Positions 8,390 through 17,096 of a stretch of DNA of 50,116 nucleotides are shown here, piece after piece. The position numbers were made by a program, and so were the translations under genes. How positions within the stretch are numbered: position 1 is the first letter of the stretch; each line of letters begins with the position of its first letter. Under the pieces are notes generated by a model that had not been told where the DNA came from, did no database searches, and saw only the letters and a program-made list of their open reading frames with translations. The stretch is from contig JAIRNH010000059.1 of NCBI GenBank assembly GCA_031258155.1, positions 1 to 50,116 on the forward strand, written 5' to 3'. The stretch comes from Helicobacteraceae bacterium. Its GTDB lineage: Bacteria; Campylobacterota; Campylobacteria; Campylobacterales; SZUA-545.

Positions 8390-10318
8390 TTATAGGAGAT
8401 CGGTCGCCGCTTTAAGCGTATCGAAACTTAAAATGCCGTTTGCCTTGAGCAAATCGATACCTTTTTGCAGATCGTGTCCGCCGACCATAATGGGGATAAT
8501 CGGCTTGTTCCACTTTCTTAGCAGCAGCTCCGCGATCTTATCGCCGTCGGTCATAAATTGCGGCGTAACCACAACGTAGATCAAATCTACGCCGTCAAAA
8601 TTTTGCGTTATCTCAAGCGTTTTCTCGTAGCGATCGCTCATAGCGTCGCCGATAATATCCACCGGATTGGCTTTTGGCCAGTTAAACGGCAGCACCGCGT
8701 CGAGCGCCTTGACGTTTTCGTCGGTTAATTTGTATATCTTTTTGCCGCGTTTGACTATATAGTCGGTCAGAATAGACGCCGGACCGCCCGCGTTGGTAAC
8801 GATTAGCGCGTTTTTGACGGAGCTAAGAGGCGGTCTAAAAATAAGCGCCTCGATATTGTTAAGCAGCGTGCAACCGGCGGACTCAAGCAGTTTTTTGAAC
8901 ATTTTGTAGTTGCCGCTTAGATTACCCGTATGGCTGAAAGCCGCCGCTTTGGATTCGTCGCTCTTGCCCGTTTTGAATATAAAGATCGGCTTCTTGCTCT
9001 TTCTCGCCGCCTCCATAAACGCCCTGCCGTCGCTCATACCTTCAACGTAGAGGCTGATCGACTTGCAGGTTGGCTCGTTGTTGAGCATTTCAACCAGATC
9101 GCCAAAATCCAAATCCGCCATATTGCCCACCGATACGATATGGCTAAAGCCGATCTTGTTTTGATACGCCTTGTCCATCAACGCCGCCAGCACCGCGCCC
9201 GATTGGCTGACGACGGCTATATCGCCGCTTAACACGTTGTTCGATCCAAAGGTGAGATTAAGATCGCTTTCGCCTTTATAGTAGCCAAGACAGTTTGGTC
9301 CTATCATATTGAGGTTGTATTTATTGACCAGATCGATAAGTTTCTGTTCGCCCTCTAGATCGCCAACCTCTTTGAATCCCGCGCTGATAACGAGGACGTT
9401 TTTGACGTTCTTTTGCGCCAGCTCCTCGATTGTCTGCAAAATAAACTTGCCCGGAATGCTAATAACGGCGGTATCGACGTCGCTTGGCAGTTCGGGGACG
9501 CTTTTGTAGAGCGTTTTGCCAAATAGCTCGCCGCCTTTGGCGTTCACAAAATACGTTTCGCCCTTGAAATTAAGCGCGTTTTTGGCGATCGCGTAGCCAA
9601 CCTTATCGGGATCGGAGCTAGCGCCAATTACCGCGACTTTTTTGTTGTCGAAAAAATCATGACGTTTGCGCCGCGTCGTTCTAATGTTTTTGTCCTCAAA
9701 CAAAACCCGCGCGTCCACCGCGACTAAACCTTCGTCGGTAAGCAAAACGGGGTTTAGGTCCATTTCGCTAACGGAAGGGTTGTTTTTGATAAAGTTTTGC
9801 AGTTTTTCCACAAACGCGATCGCGCCGTCTATCGTAAAGCCAAGACCGCGGAAGTTATCTAGCAGCTTAGAGATTTTTGCGCCTCTTAGCGCGCGCTCGA
9901 TCTCGGCGCGATCGGCTTCCAAAGAGATATAGCTTACGTCTTTGTATAGTTCCAGCAGCACGCCGCCTTTGCCAAAGAGAATTGTCTTGCCAAACACGGG
10001 GTCGTTTACCATGCCAAAATACAGCTCTTCGCCGCGCAGCATTTTTGTGGCGATAAAACGATCCGACTCGTCTAGTTTTACGCCGCGACTTTCCACGTTT
10101 TTGATAATCTCGGCTTTAGCCGCCTCAAGCTGTTCGTTGCTGGTTATATTGAGCTTAACCGCGCCAAACTCGCTTTTATGAACGACTTTAGGCGATTCAA
10201 TTTTTAACGCTACGGGGAAAAAATCTACGACGGGCTTTTCCTTGAACCCAAACGATTTGTAAGGAGCGACTGGCACTTGGCGCTCGCTCAAAAGATCATA
10301 TAGCTCCGATTCGGTCAC
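8390..10318 (-). CDS. ADP-forming acyl-CoA (acetyl-CoA) synthetase, fused
   Basis: 642 aa. Residues about 1-215 form an ATP-grasp (beta) domain (VHKSEFGAV, GKGGVLLELYKDVS, EMDLNPVL). Residues about 225-642 form the CoA-binding and ligase (alpha) part, with the Rossmann start KKVAVIGASSDPDKVGYAI, then SQSGAVLAALMD and the FSHTGNLSG segment carrying the likely phosphorylated histidine. The order beta-then-alpha is the reverse of many fused enzymes. No GNAT acetyltransferase domain is attached, so a Pat-type lysine acetylase is unlikely. Family reaction: acyl-CoA + ADP + Pi to acid + CoA + ATP, giving ATP from acetyl-CoA or a similar thioester. GTG start with AAGGAG site; stands alone, divergent from the chemosensory operon. 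Confidence 0.85.
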   Translation of the reverse strand: MTESELYDLLSERQVPVAPYKSFGFKEKPVVDFFPVALKIESPKVVHKSEFGAVKLNITSNEQLEAAKAEIIKNVESRGVKLDESDRFIATKMLRGEELYFGMVNDPVFGKTILFGKGGVLLELYKDVSYISLEADRAEIERALRGAKISKLLDNFRGLGFTIDGAIAFVEKLQNFIKNNPSVSEMDLNPVLLTDEGLVAVDARVLFEDKNIRTTRRKRHDFFDNKKVAVIGASSDPDKVGYAIAKNALNFKGETYFVNAKGGELFGKTLYKSVPELPSDVDTAVISIPGKFILQTIEELAQKNVKNVLVISAGFKEVGDLEGEQKLIDLVNKYNLNMIGPNCLGYYKGESDLNLTFGSNNVLSGDIAVVSQSGAVLAALMDKAYQNKIGFSHIVSVGNMADLDFGDLVEMLNNEPTCKSISLYVEGMSDGRAFMEAARKSKKPIFIFKTGKSDESKAAAFSHTGNLSGNYKMFKKLLESAGCTLLNNIEALIFRPPLSSVKNALIVTNAGGPASILTDYIVKRGKKIYKLTDENVKALDAVLPFNWPKANPVDIIGDAMSDRYEKTLEITQNFDGVDLIYVVVTPQFMTDGDKIAELLLRKWNKPIIPIMVGGHDLQKGIDLLKANGILSFDTLKAATDLL

Positions 10319-10353
10319 TTGCTCTCCTTAACTTTGATATTTAGTGCGGATTG

Positions 10354-10359
10354 ATTATA
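10354..10359 (-). promoter_or_regulatory. Putative -10 element of the acyl-CoA synthetase
   Basis: TATAAT on the minus strand, about 35 bases upstream of the GTG start. No clear -35 element, which is common in this lineage. Confidence 0.45.
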
Positions 10360-10403
10360 ACTTGCGCAACCTTTCTTGGTCTTTTGGAATAATAACGGCT
10401 TGT

Positions 10404-10409
10404 TATAAT
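10404..10409 (+). promoter_or_regulatory. Putative extended -10 of the chemosensory operon
   Basis: TGTTATAAT (TG one base before the hexamer) lies 30 bases before the GTG start of the first gene. It is divergent from the -10 at 10354, so the two transcription units share a roughly 120-base control region. Confidence 0.5.
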
Positions 10410-10438
10410 TAACGGCTAAAGAGGACAAGGAGTGATCT

Positions 10439-11773
10439 GTGGCGATCGTTAAACGAAACGTCCGAGTCGGACGCCCCATATTGCAATGCAAGCTGACGGG
10501 CGGCGATCGGTTGGTTGCGCTTGTCGATTTGCAAACTTCGTGCGCCGTTAAAATACTCGACTCAAAAACGCAGACGGACCTGGGCGGCTTTAGCATACCA
10601 GTATCGCCAAAAAGCCCGCTCGATTTTTTTATTTCCGGTCATTTTGTTTTTGCCCTCGATCGCAATCTTGACGTCGTCGATCTGTATGACCTCGACTCTA
10701 AGAAAAAGGCGCGATCTTTCGATATAAAGCCCTCGCGCGACGGCGAGCCGTCCGCTATCGCGGCGAGCGAGGACGGGACGCGCTTCGCCGTCGGGGATAA
10801 GCGAGGCGTTTTTACGTTCTGGTCAACGGATAACGCGCGACCGATCGCGACGGTTAAAGGATTCGAGCCGATCTCGCTTATCGAGCTTAGCGCAAACGCC
10901 GAGACGGCGGCTATAGCGTTTGAAAACGGCGATATTACCATTGTCAAAACCGCCGATCTCAACAATCAATCGTCGCTCGAATTGCATAAGCGCGGCGTAA
11001 GCGCGCTCAAATTCGTCGGCAACTATCTAATAAGCGGCGATCTAGAAGGGCGCGTAGCCGCATGGAACGTCGAAAACGGTAAATTAGCGCGCGTCTATCC
11101 GATTGGCAAAGGCGCGATCAAAGCGATCGATCGCGCTTTTGACGATCGCGCCGCTATTGTGGCGACCGAAGGCGGCGCGTTGGCTTTGACGGATATAAAC
11201 CGAGATCGGCAGGCGCTGGAGTTGGACATGTTGGGCGAAGGGCTTGTTTCGGCGACCTTCGACGACAAAACGGAGCTCTCCGTCGCGGTAACGTCCTCGT
11301 GGAATATGCTGTTTTTCGATCTGCTAGACGATAAATCGATAGAGATTTTTTTGACGCCTAAAAACGGCGAGGATCGCGTTCGATCAGACGCGATCAAAGT
11401 TATCGTGACCGATGATAGCGTAACGATGCGGAGGGTGATTCAAGCGGCGCTTAAATCGGATTTTCCGTCTTTGGAGATTCTTGAGGCAAGCAACGGCAAA
11501 GAGGCGCTTGAGCTGCTTGAGCAAAATCCCGACGTAAAAATTATGTTCCTAGACTGGAATATGCCTACTATGAGCGGCGAAGCGACGGTGGCGAAGATCA
11601 AGGAGGCGAAAGTCTATCCGAACCTTCTGATCGTTATGGCTACCACCGAAGGCGGGCATGAGAAAGTTATGCAGATGCTTAGAATGGGCGTAGCCGGTTA
11701 TCTGGTCAAGCCTTTTCGCAGGGACGCTATAACCAAAATCACAAGTAAACTGATGGAGCGAATCGCCGTATGA
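10439..11773 (+). CDS. Beta-propeller-like / CheY receiver fusion protein
   Basis: 444 aa. Residues about 10-305 consist of repeated 35-45-residue beta-rich blocks with WD40-like features (AASEDGTRFAVGDKRGVFTFW, near 109-128; NYLISGDLEGRVAAWN, near 195-210; then similar weaker blocks). This suggests a six- or seven-bladed propeller. Residues 318-444 are a complete receiver domain: acidic pair D325/D326, phospho-acceptor D372 in LDWNMP, T402 and K424 in LVKPF. There is no output domain after it. GTG start with AAGGAG. First gene of the operon, overlapping cheV by four bases. The propeller may be a docking or sensing scaffold that localises a CheY-like switch; this is inference. Confidence 0.8.
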   Translation: MAIVKRNVRVGRPILQCKLTGGDRLVALVDLQTSCAVKILDSKTQTDLGGFSIPVSPKSPLDFFISGHFVFALDRNLDVVDLYDLDSKKKARSFDIKPSRDGEPSAIAASEDGTRFAVGDKRGVFTFWSTDNARPIATVKGFEPISLIELSANAETAAIAFENGDITIVKTADLNNQSSLELHKRGVSALKFVGNYLISGDLEGRVAAWNVENGKLARVYPIGKGAIKAIDRAFDDRAAIVATEGGALALTDINRDRQALELDMLGEGLVSATFDDKTELSVAVTSSWNMLFFDLLDDKSIEIFLTPKNGEDRVRSDAIKVIVTDDSVTMRRVIQAALKSDFPSLEILEASNGKEALELLEQNPDVKIMFLDWNMPTMSGEATVAKIKEAKVYPNLLIVMATTEGGHEKVMQMLRMGVAGYLVKPFRRDAITKITSKLMERIAV

Positions 11774-12699
11774 GCGCGGAGCTTGATATTCAAAAAAGCG
11801 TTGAAAAGATGACGGATAGCCATCTAAACAACATTATGCAGCTCGCGGTTTTTTACTCGGCAAACTACGAGATATACGCCGTAAACGTGGCGAAAATACA
11901 AAATTTCGTGATTCTAAGCGAGATTAACATCGTGCCAAACCGCGATCCTAACAGCGTCGTAGTCGGCGTGGCGCAAGTGCGCGACGAGCTGGTAACTTTC
12001 GTCGATCTCGATCGCTGGCTTGGAATGCCAAAACCCGATCTCGCGGATTTTACGGTCGGCGTGGTTTGTAGCGTTAGCCGCCGCAGGATCGGTTTTTTTG
12101 CCCGCGAGATTATCGGCATCGAGGATAAATATAGCTTCGAGCTTAAAATCCCCGATTCGCGCGCGCTTAAAATCCTCTACGTTACCAACATAAAAATCAA
12201 CGGCGAGAATAAACCGTGCGCGGTTTTCGATATAGAGCGGCTCATGTCCGATTGCGGGTTTCCCAAAGAGATGCCGCCGTTTGTTCTCCCGTCCAAAGAG
12301 GAGCTTAAATTTGTCCGCAAAAAAGCTCTGATCGCCGAGGACAGCGTTTCCGCCGCGAAAAAATTAGCCGATTTTTTTGATTCGCTGAACATATCCTACG
12401 AGATCTACTCGGACGGGGCGGAGCTTATATCGCGTTTAGATTCGATAGACGTAAACGAAGTGGGGCTGATCGTAACCGATCTGGAGATGCCCGTGCGCGA
12501 CGGCTATCAGGTAATTGCGCATATCAAGCGAAACGAGCGGCTTAGCGCGTTGCCGGTAGTGGTCAACTCAAGCATGACCAGTAGCGGCGTTGCGGAGAAA
12601 GTCAAACGGCTGGGCGCGGTCGATCATATCGACAAATCGGACACGCACGCGATGTTTAAGCTGGTGGAGCGATATATGAAAGAGAGGCAAAACAAATGA
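11770..12699 (+). CDS. cheV: Chemotaxis coupling protein CheV
   Basis: 309 aa. The N-terminal CheW-like domain spans about residues 25-165, with VGVAQVRDELVTFVDLDRWL as the typical CheW core. The C-terminal receiver spans about 185-305, with E190/D191, phospho-acceptor D237 in VTDLEMP, S267/S268 and K289. CheV couples receptors to CheA and is thought to tune signalling through phosphorylation of its receiver. ATGA overlap with the gene before and after suggests coupled translation and similar expression of the receiver proteins and the receptor. Confidence 0.92.
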   Translation: MSAELDIQKSVEKMTDSHLNNIMQLAVFYSANYEIYAVNVAKIQNFVILSEINIVPNRDPNSVVVGVAQVRDELVTFVDLDRWLGMPKPDLADFTVGVVCSVSRRRIGFFAREIIGIEDKYSFELKIPDSRALKILYVTNIKINGENKPCAVFDIERLMSDCGFPKEMPPFVLPSKEELKFVRKKALIAEDSVSAAKKLADFFDSLNISYEIYSDGAELISRLDSIDVNEVGLIVTDLEMPVRDGYQVIAHIKRNERLSALPVVVNSSMTSSGVAEKVKRLGAVDHIDKSDTHAMFKLVERYMKERQNK

Positions 12700-13100
12700 G
12701 CGAAAACGGCAGAATGATCGCGGTGGACGAAAAGAGCATGCTCGTTTCGGAAACGGATCCAAGCGGGATAGTTAGATATATTAACGACGATCTGATTGAA
12801 ATATCCGGTTTCAGCGAAGCGGAACTCGTGGGAAAACCATACGATTTTATGCTCCATAGCAGCGTGCCGAAATCTATACCGATAGATATGGGGCGGGCGA
12901 TAAACGAGGGCGGGGTATGGAAAGGCTTTGTCAAACACAGGACAAAGGGCGGCGATTACTATTGGGTATTTATGACCGTCTTTCCGATCGACTCCATCAA
13001 CGGCGAAGGTTATCTCGCCGTTCGCACGAGAGCGAACGAGGAGGAGATAGAGCGTTACGAGAAAAAATACGAGCAAATGCGGCTTGAGGAGACGCGATGA
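12696..13100 (+). CDS. Cytoplasmic PAS sensor protein, CetB/Aer-like
   Basis: 134 aa consisting of one PAS domain. The segment SGIVRYINDDLIEISGFSEAEL, then GKPYDFMLHSSVP and WKGFVKHRTKGGDYYWV, matches the Aer-type FAD-binding PAS group, followed by a short helical tail. There is no membrane segment. It overlaps the next gene, a membrane MCP without its own PAS domain, by four bases. This is the split arrangement seen in Campylobacter CetB (PAS) and CetA (MCP), which mediate energy taxis. A flavin cofactor is likely but inferred. Confidence 0.82.
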   Translation: MSENGRMIAVDEKSMLVSETDPSGIVRYINDDLIEISGFSEAELVGKPYDFMLHSSVPKSIPIDMGRAINEGGVWKGFVKHRTKGGDYYWVFMTVFPIDSINGEGYLAVRTRANEEEIERYEKKYEQMRLEETR

Positions 13101-14809
13101 GCCGCGCCGCATCTATTTTTTATTGGTTTTTGATCGCCGCGACGCTGATCGGCTCTTTTGCGTATCTTAGATTGCAGATCAACGACGCGCATAAGATCGC
13201 GCAAGAGGTAGTTTCGCTTGCGCGCGCTAACGCTCGGCTGGAAACCCTTTTGAGCGTCGCGGCGTATATAGGCGACGCGAGCGAAACGGAGAAAAAGACG
13301 ATAGAGGCGCTTGTATCGTGGCTTAACGGGGACGATCCTGCGATAGGCAAGGCGGCTAACGACTATTATGGCGCGTATCTAGAGCGCGTTCAGACGGGCG
13401 CGATCGACGACGGAGCGCAAAGTTTCGCTACGGGCATAACCGCGCTTAGCGTAAAGGCGAAAGCCGCGCTGGAAGCGAAACGAGATAGCTATTACGACGC
13501 GACGTCCGTCGTGGAGTTCGTAGAGGTTATAAGTTTCGGCGTCGTTTTTTTGATCCTGATATTAAAATGGTATTTTGAAACTAAAGCCAACGACGAAACG
13601 CTCGCGCGCGTAGCCGCGTATATAGGGCGCTTTTCAAACTACATCTCCGAGCAGTCAAACGAGTTCGAGCGGCTGACTATGGTAGAAGACTCTATGGGCG
13701 AGATTATCAAAGACATTAACGACGCGGCGGATCGTCTTGAAAAACGCCGCGACGATAACATAAAGGCGCTGGGCAATATCTTGCTGTTCTCCGAGCAGGT
13801 CGGCAAGGGGCATACGGCGCACCGTATGATCGGCAGAAGCGATAACTATCTAAATTACGGGCTTATCAAAGCGTTCAACCGAATGACCCAAAGCATAGAC
13901 GCCGTCATACGCCGCGCGCTTAACGCTCTTGAATCGTATAAAAGCGGCGATTACGCCGTTAAAATTGAAACGGGAGGGCTAGGCGGCGAAGCGCTTCGTT
14001 TGATCGAGGGGATCAATACGCTCGGCGCGGCGTTAAGCGACAATACGACGATGAACTACAAATACGGCATGACGCTAAACGCCGCTTCAAAAGAGCTTGC
14101 CAACGCCGTAGAGAGTCTTTCTAAAATATCGGTTAGTCAAGCCGCGAGCGTAGATCATATCACCGCCGCCGCCAGCGATATTATTCTGCAGATTCAAGAC
14201 ACGACGCGCAAAGCCGAACAGATGGCGGCGTTTGCGATCGAAACGAAAACGGCGGCGCAGAGCGGACTTTCTTTGACGCAGGGAACGGTGACGGCTATGG
14301 AGGAGATCAGCGTCTCCACTTCGCAGATCAAGGAGGCGATCGCCGTGATCGACTCTATCGCCTTTCAAACCAATATTCTATCGCTCAACGCCGCCGTAGA
14401 GGCGGCGACGGCTGGCGAGGCTGGCAAAGGCTTCGCCGTAGTGGCGGGCGAAGTTAGAACGCTCGCGGGCAAAAGCGCGGAGGCGGCAAAAAAGATAAAA
14501 GAACTCGTGGCGCAAACGCAGTTAAAGGCAAACGACGGCATGGCGATCTCCAAAAAGATGATCGAGAGCTTCGATATTCTAAACCGCAAAATCTCGGACA
14601 CCTACGATCTGGTGGACGCCGTTACGAGCGCCGCGCAAGACGAGATGAAAAAAGCCGGAAGCATAAGCGATTCGATTGAAGAGCTTGGCGCGATCAACCG
14701 AAAAAATAGCGAAGCGGCTATAGACACGGGCAAGATTACGCGGCAGGTTTCGGCGCTTGCCGATCGGCTTGTGCGCGTCGCGCGGGATAAGCGCGTATCC
14801 CCGATATGA
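13097..14809 (+). CDS. Methyl-accepting chemotaxis protein, CetA-like partner
   Basis: 570 aa. Transmembrane segments at about residues 7-25 and 138-157 enclose a modest periplasmic helical region. A long cytoplasmic helical part follows. The conserved MCP tip ([20 protein letters not shown] continuing to [12 protein letters not shown]) lies at about 415-453. No PAS domain and no C-terminal CheR-docking pentapeptide were seen. It lies directly after the PAS gene and before cheA. Inferred to carry the PAS protein's signal to the CheA encoded next. Confidence 0.88.
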   Translation: MSRAASIFYWFLIAATLIGSFAYLRLQINDAHKIAQEVVSLARANARLETLLSVAAYIGDASETEKKTIEALVSWLNGDDPAIGKAANDYYGAYLERVQTGAIDDGAQSFATGITALSVKAKAALEAKRDSYYDATSVVEFVEVISFGVVFLILILKWYFETKANDETLARVAAYIGRFSNYISEQSNEFERLTMVEDSMGEIIKDINDAADRLEKRRDDNIKALGNILLFSEQVGKGHTAHRMIGRSDNYLNYGLIKAFNRMTQSIDAVIRRALNALESYKSGDYAVKIETGGLGGEALRLIEGINTLGAALSDNTTMNYKYGMTLNAASKELANAVESLSKISVSQAASVDHITAAASDIILQIQDTTRKAEQMAAFAIETKTAAQSGLSLTQGTVTAMEEISVSTSQIKEAIAVIDSIAFQTNILSLNAAVEAATAGEAGKGFAVVAGEVRTLAGKSAEAAKKIKELVAQTQLKANDGMAISKKMIESFDILNRKISDTYDLVDAVTSAAQDEMKKAGSISDSIEELGAINRKNSEAAIDTGKITRQVSALADRLVRVARDKRVSPI

Positions 14810-14826
14810 CGCGGTAAGGTTAGGCG

Positions 14827-16665
14827 ATGACCGAATATCAATCGCTGTTTTTGGAGGAGGCGAGCGAGCTTTTCGCAAACGCCTACGATTGCCTGTTAAA
14901 CGCCGAAGAGAACGACTATTTAGATTCGCAAGCCATAGGCGAACTGTTTCGCATTCTGCACACGATTAAAGGCGGCGGCGGAAGCGTTGATTTTGATCGT
15001 CTTAGCCGATACGCGCACGGTTTGGAGAATATGCTCTCCTTGCTGCGCGACGGTAAAATCGCCTATCAAAGCGGCATGGCGGAATTTCTTGTCGATAGCT
15101 TTGATCAGATGCAGGAGATTTTGAAGGCGGAATCGCAAAACAGGATCGATAACGCCGAATACAATATCAAGCTAGAACGGCTCGATCGCAGGGCGCGGGA
15201 GTATATAGGCGAAAAATCGGACGCGGCGCGAGACGACAAGGCGTTAGACGCGGACGAGGGATTCGCGCTTTTCGATCCCGCCCAGATCGACGCCGCTCAA
15301 AATCCCGCCGCCGACAAGAACGACGAAATATACGCGCAAGACGTAACCAGCGAGGGATTCGCGCTTTTCGATCCCGCCCAAATTGAAGCGGCGCAGACTC
15401 ATGCCGAGCAAAATCCCGCCGCCGATAATCCTTCCGCGCCGCCGCCAGAAAGCGGCGACAAAACCAAAAGCGCGAGTATTCGCGTCGATCTGGACAAAAT
15501 CGATCTGCTACTTAACCGCGTGGGCGAGCTGGTGATCACCAACTCTATGCTTAGCCGCTTCTCCGAGCGGCTGGAATCCAAAGCCGATCGCGACGAGATG
15601 GGCGAAAGGTTAGGACAGCTAACGCGGCATATCAGGGCGCTGCAGGACGCGGTGATGGGCGTTCGTATGATTCCAATAGAGCATATATACGCAAAACTGC
15701 CGAAAATCGCGCGCGATATAGCAAAAAAGCTAGGCAAGCGAGCGCGGCTAGTCTATAGCGGCGAGAACGTCGAAATAGACAAGATGATAATCGAGGGACT
15801 AAACGATCCGCTTATGCACATTATCCGCAACGCGTTAGATCACGGACTCGAGGATCCCGCCGCGCGCGAAGCCGCCGGCAAGAATCCGGTCGGCTCGGTA
15901 AGCGTTTCCGCCGCGCAGGAAAACGGGCAGATCGTAATTATAATCAAAGACGACGGGCGCGGAATCGACACGCTCAAAGTGGTGTCCAAAGCGATCGAGC
16001 ATAAGCTAATATCCGCCAATCAAGCCTTAAGAATGAGCGACGACGACAAAAACGATCTGGTCTTTATGGCGGGGCTTACCACCGCCGACGCGGTAACCGA
16101 TATTTCGGGGCGCGGCGTCGGTATGGACGTGGCGCGCAACAATATAGCGAAGCTCGGCGGCATCGTCAGGGTCAAATCGCAAAAAGGCGTCGGGACAAGC
16201 GTAACCATCACGCTTCCGCTTACGCTCGCGATCTTGGACGGCTTAAACGTAAGCGTGGGCGATCATCGATATATCCTGCCGCTTTCGTCGGTAGTCGAGT
16301 CGTTGCAACCGCGCCAGTCCATGATCCAATCAAACGGCGACGGAAGTAAAACTACGCTTTTGCTCAGAGAAAGCTTTATTCCCATTTTGGAGCTTTATTC
16401 GCTGTTTAACATCAAGCCAAAGTTCGTCGACCCGTCGCTGGGCATGCTGATCGTGGTGCGCGCGGGCGGCGAGCGAATCGCGCTGTTTGTGGATAGTTTC
16501 GGCGCGCAGCAACAGGTCGTCGTTAAATCGCTGGAGAAAAATTTTAGGCGCGTAGGCGGGATTGGCGGCGCGACGGTGCAGGGCGACGGCGAGGTTGTTT
16601 TGATCCTCGATCCGCTTGGGCTGGTCGAAAAAGAGCGCGAACTGCGGCAAACGAGAACGCGATGA
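14827..16665 (+). CDS. cheA: Chemotaxis histidine kinase CheA (no receiver domain)
   Basis: 612 aa. P1 Hpt domain with phospho-accepting H45 in HTIKGGGG. Linker at about 130-215, then P3 dimerisation, P4 ATPase (N-box HIIRNALDHGLED; G boxes DDGRGID and GRGVGMDV; GVGTSVTITLPLTLAI) and P5 CheW-like domain to the end. There is no C-terminal receiver, unlike the CheAY fusions usual in Helicobacter and Campylobacter. The linker holds two near-identical copies of EGFALFDPAQI.AAQ (residues 144 and 176) in place of a recognisable P2 domain. ATG start 17 bases after the MCP stop; overlaps cheW by four bases. Confidence 0.93.
   Translation: MTEYQSLFLEEASELFANAYDCLLNAEENDYLDSQAIGELFRILHTIKGGGGSVDFDRLSRYAHGLENMLSLLRDGKIAYQSGMAEFLVDSFDQMQEILKAESQNRIDNAEYNIKLERLDRRAREYIGEKSDAARDDKALDADEGFALFDPAQIDAAQNPAADKNDEIYAQDVTSEGFALFDPAQIEAAQTHAEQNPAADNPSAPPPESGDKTKSASIRVDLDKIDLLLNRVGELVITNSMLSRFSERLESKADRDEMGERLGQLTRHIRALQDAVMGVRMIPIEHIYAKLPKIARDIAKKLGKRARLVYSGENVEIDKMIIEGLNDPLMHIIRNALDHGLEDPAAREAAGKNPVGSVSVSAAQENGQIVIIIKDDGRGIDTLKVVSKAIEHKLISANQALRMSDDDKNDLVFMAGLTTADAVTDISGRGVGMDVARNNIAKLGGIVRVKSQKGVGTSVTITLPLTLAILDGLNVSVGDHRYILPLSSVVESLQPRQSMIQSNGDGSKTTLLLRESFIPILELYSLFNIKPKFVDPSLGMLIVVRAGGERIALFVDSFGAQQQVVVKSLEKNFRRVGGIGGATVQGDGEVVLILDPLGLVEKERELRQTRTR
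15256..15390 (+). repeat. In-frame duplicated linker motif in cheA
   Basis: Two nearly identical stretches of about 34 bases start at 15256 and 15352, exactly 96 bases (32 codons) apart. Both encode EGFALFDPAQI, followed by similar Ala/Gln/Pro-rich tails ending NPAAD. The spacing keeps the reading frame, so this is an internal peptide duplication between P1 and P3. Confidence 0.8.
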
Positions 16666-17096
16666 AAGAGGAATTTCTGATTTTCAGAATGTTCGGCATT
16701 CTATACGGCGCGAGGCTAAGCAGAGTGCGCGAAATCATAACCTACGCGGGCAAGATCACGGCGCTGCCCAACAATCCCGCTTGGGTGCTAGGGGTAATCA
16801 ATATGCGCGGCGAGGTTACGCCCGTGATCGATTTTCGGCGCAAATTTTCCGCGATCGATACGGTTTACGACGAAGAAACTATTATAGTGGCTATGAAACT
16901 GCGCAACGGGCGCGTGATGGCGATCGTAGCCGATAGTATCGAAACAATCGCGGAAATCGACCCCGCCGATCTGCAAGCCGCGTCGGATATGGGAAGCGGA
17001 CTTGATCCGCGCTGTTTGGAAGGTTTGGCGCAATTAAACGGCGAGATGGTCAGCGTTATCAATATAGACGTTATGCTCGATATAAACGAAATTTAG
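16662..17096 (+). CDS. cheW: Chemotaxis adaptor CheW
   Basis: 144 aa single CheW domain: LPNNPAWVLGVINMRGEVTPVIDFR near residues 36-60 is the typical core, with VADSIETIAEID and LNGEMVSVINIDVML toward the end. It bridges receptors and CheA. The ATG overlaps the cheA stop (ATGA). Last gene of the six-gene operon. A GC-rich inverted sequence (GCGGCG ... CGCGATCGCCGC) right after the stop could act as a weak terminator but has no T-run. Confidence 0.92.
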   Translation: MKEEFLIFRMFGILYGARLSRVREIITYAGKITALPNNPAWVLGVINMRGEVTPVIDFRRKFSAIDTVYDEETIIVAMKLRNGRVMAIVADSIETIAEIDPADLQAASDMGSGLDPRCLEGLAQLNGEMVSVINIDVMLDINEI

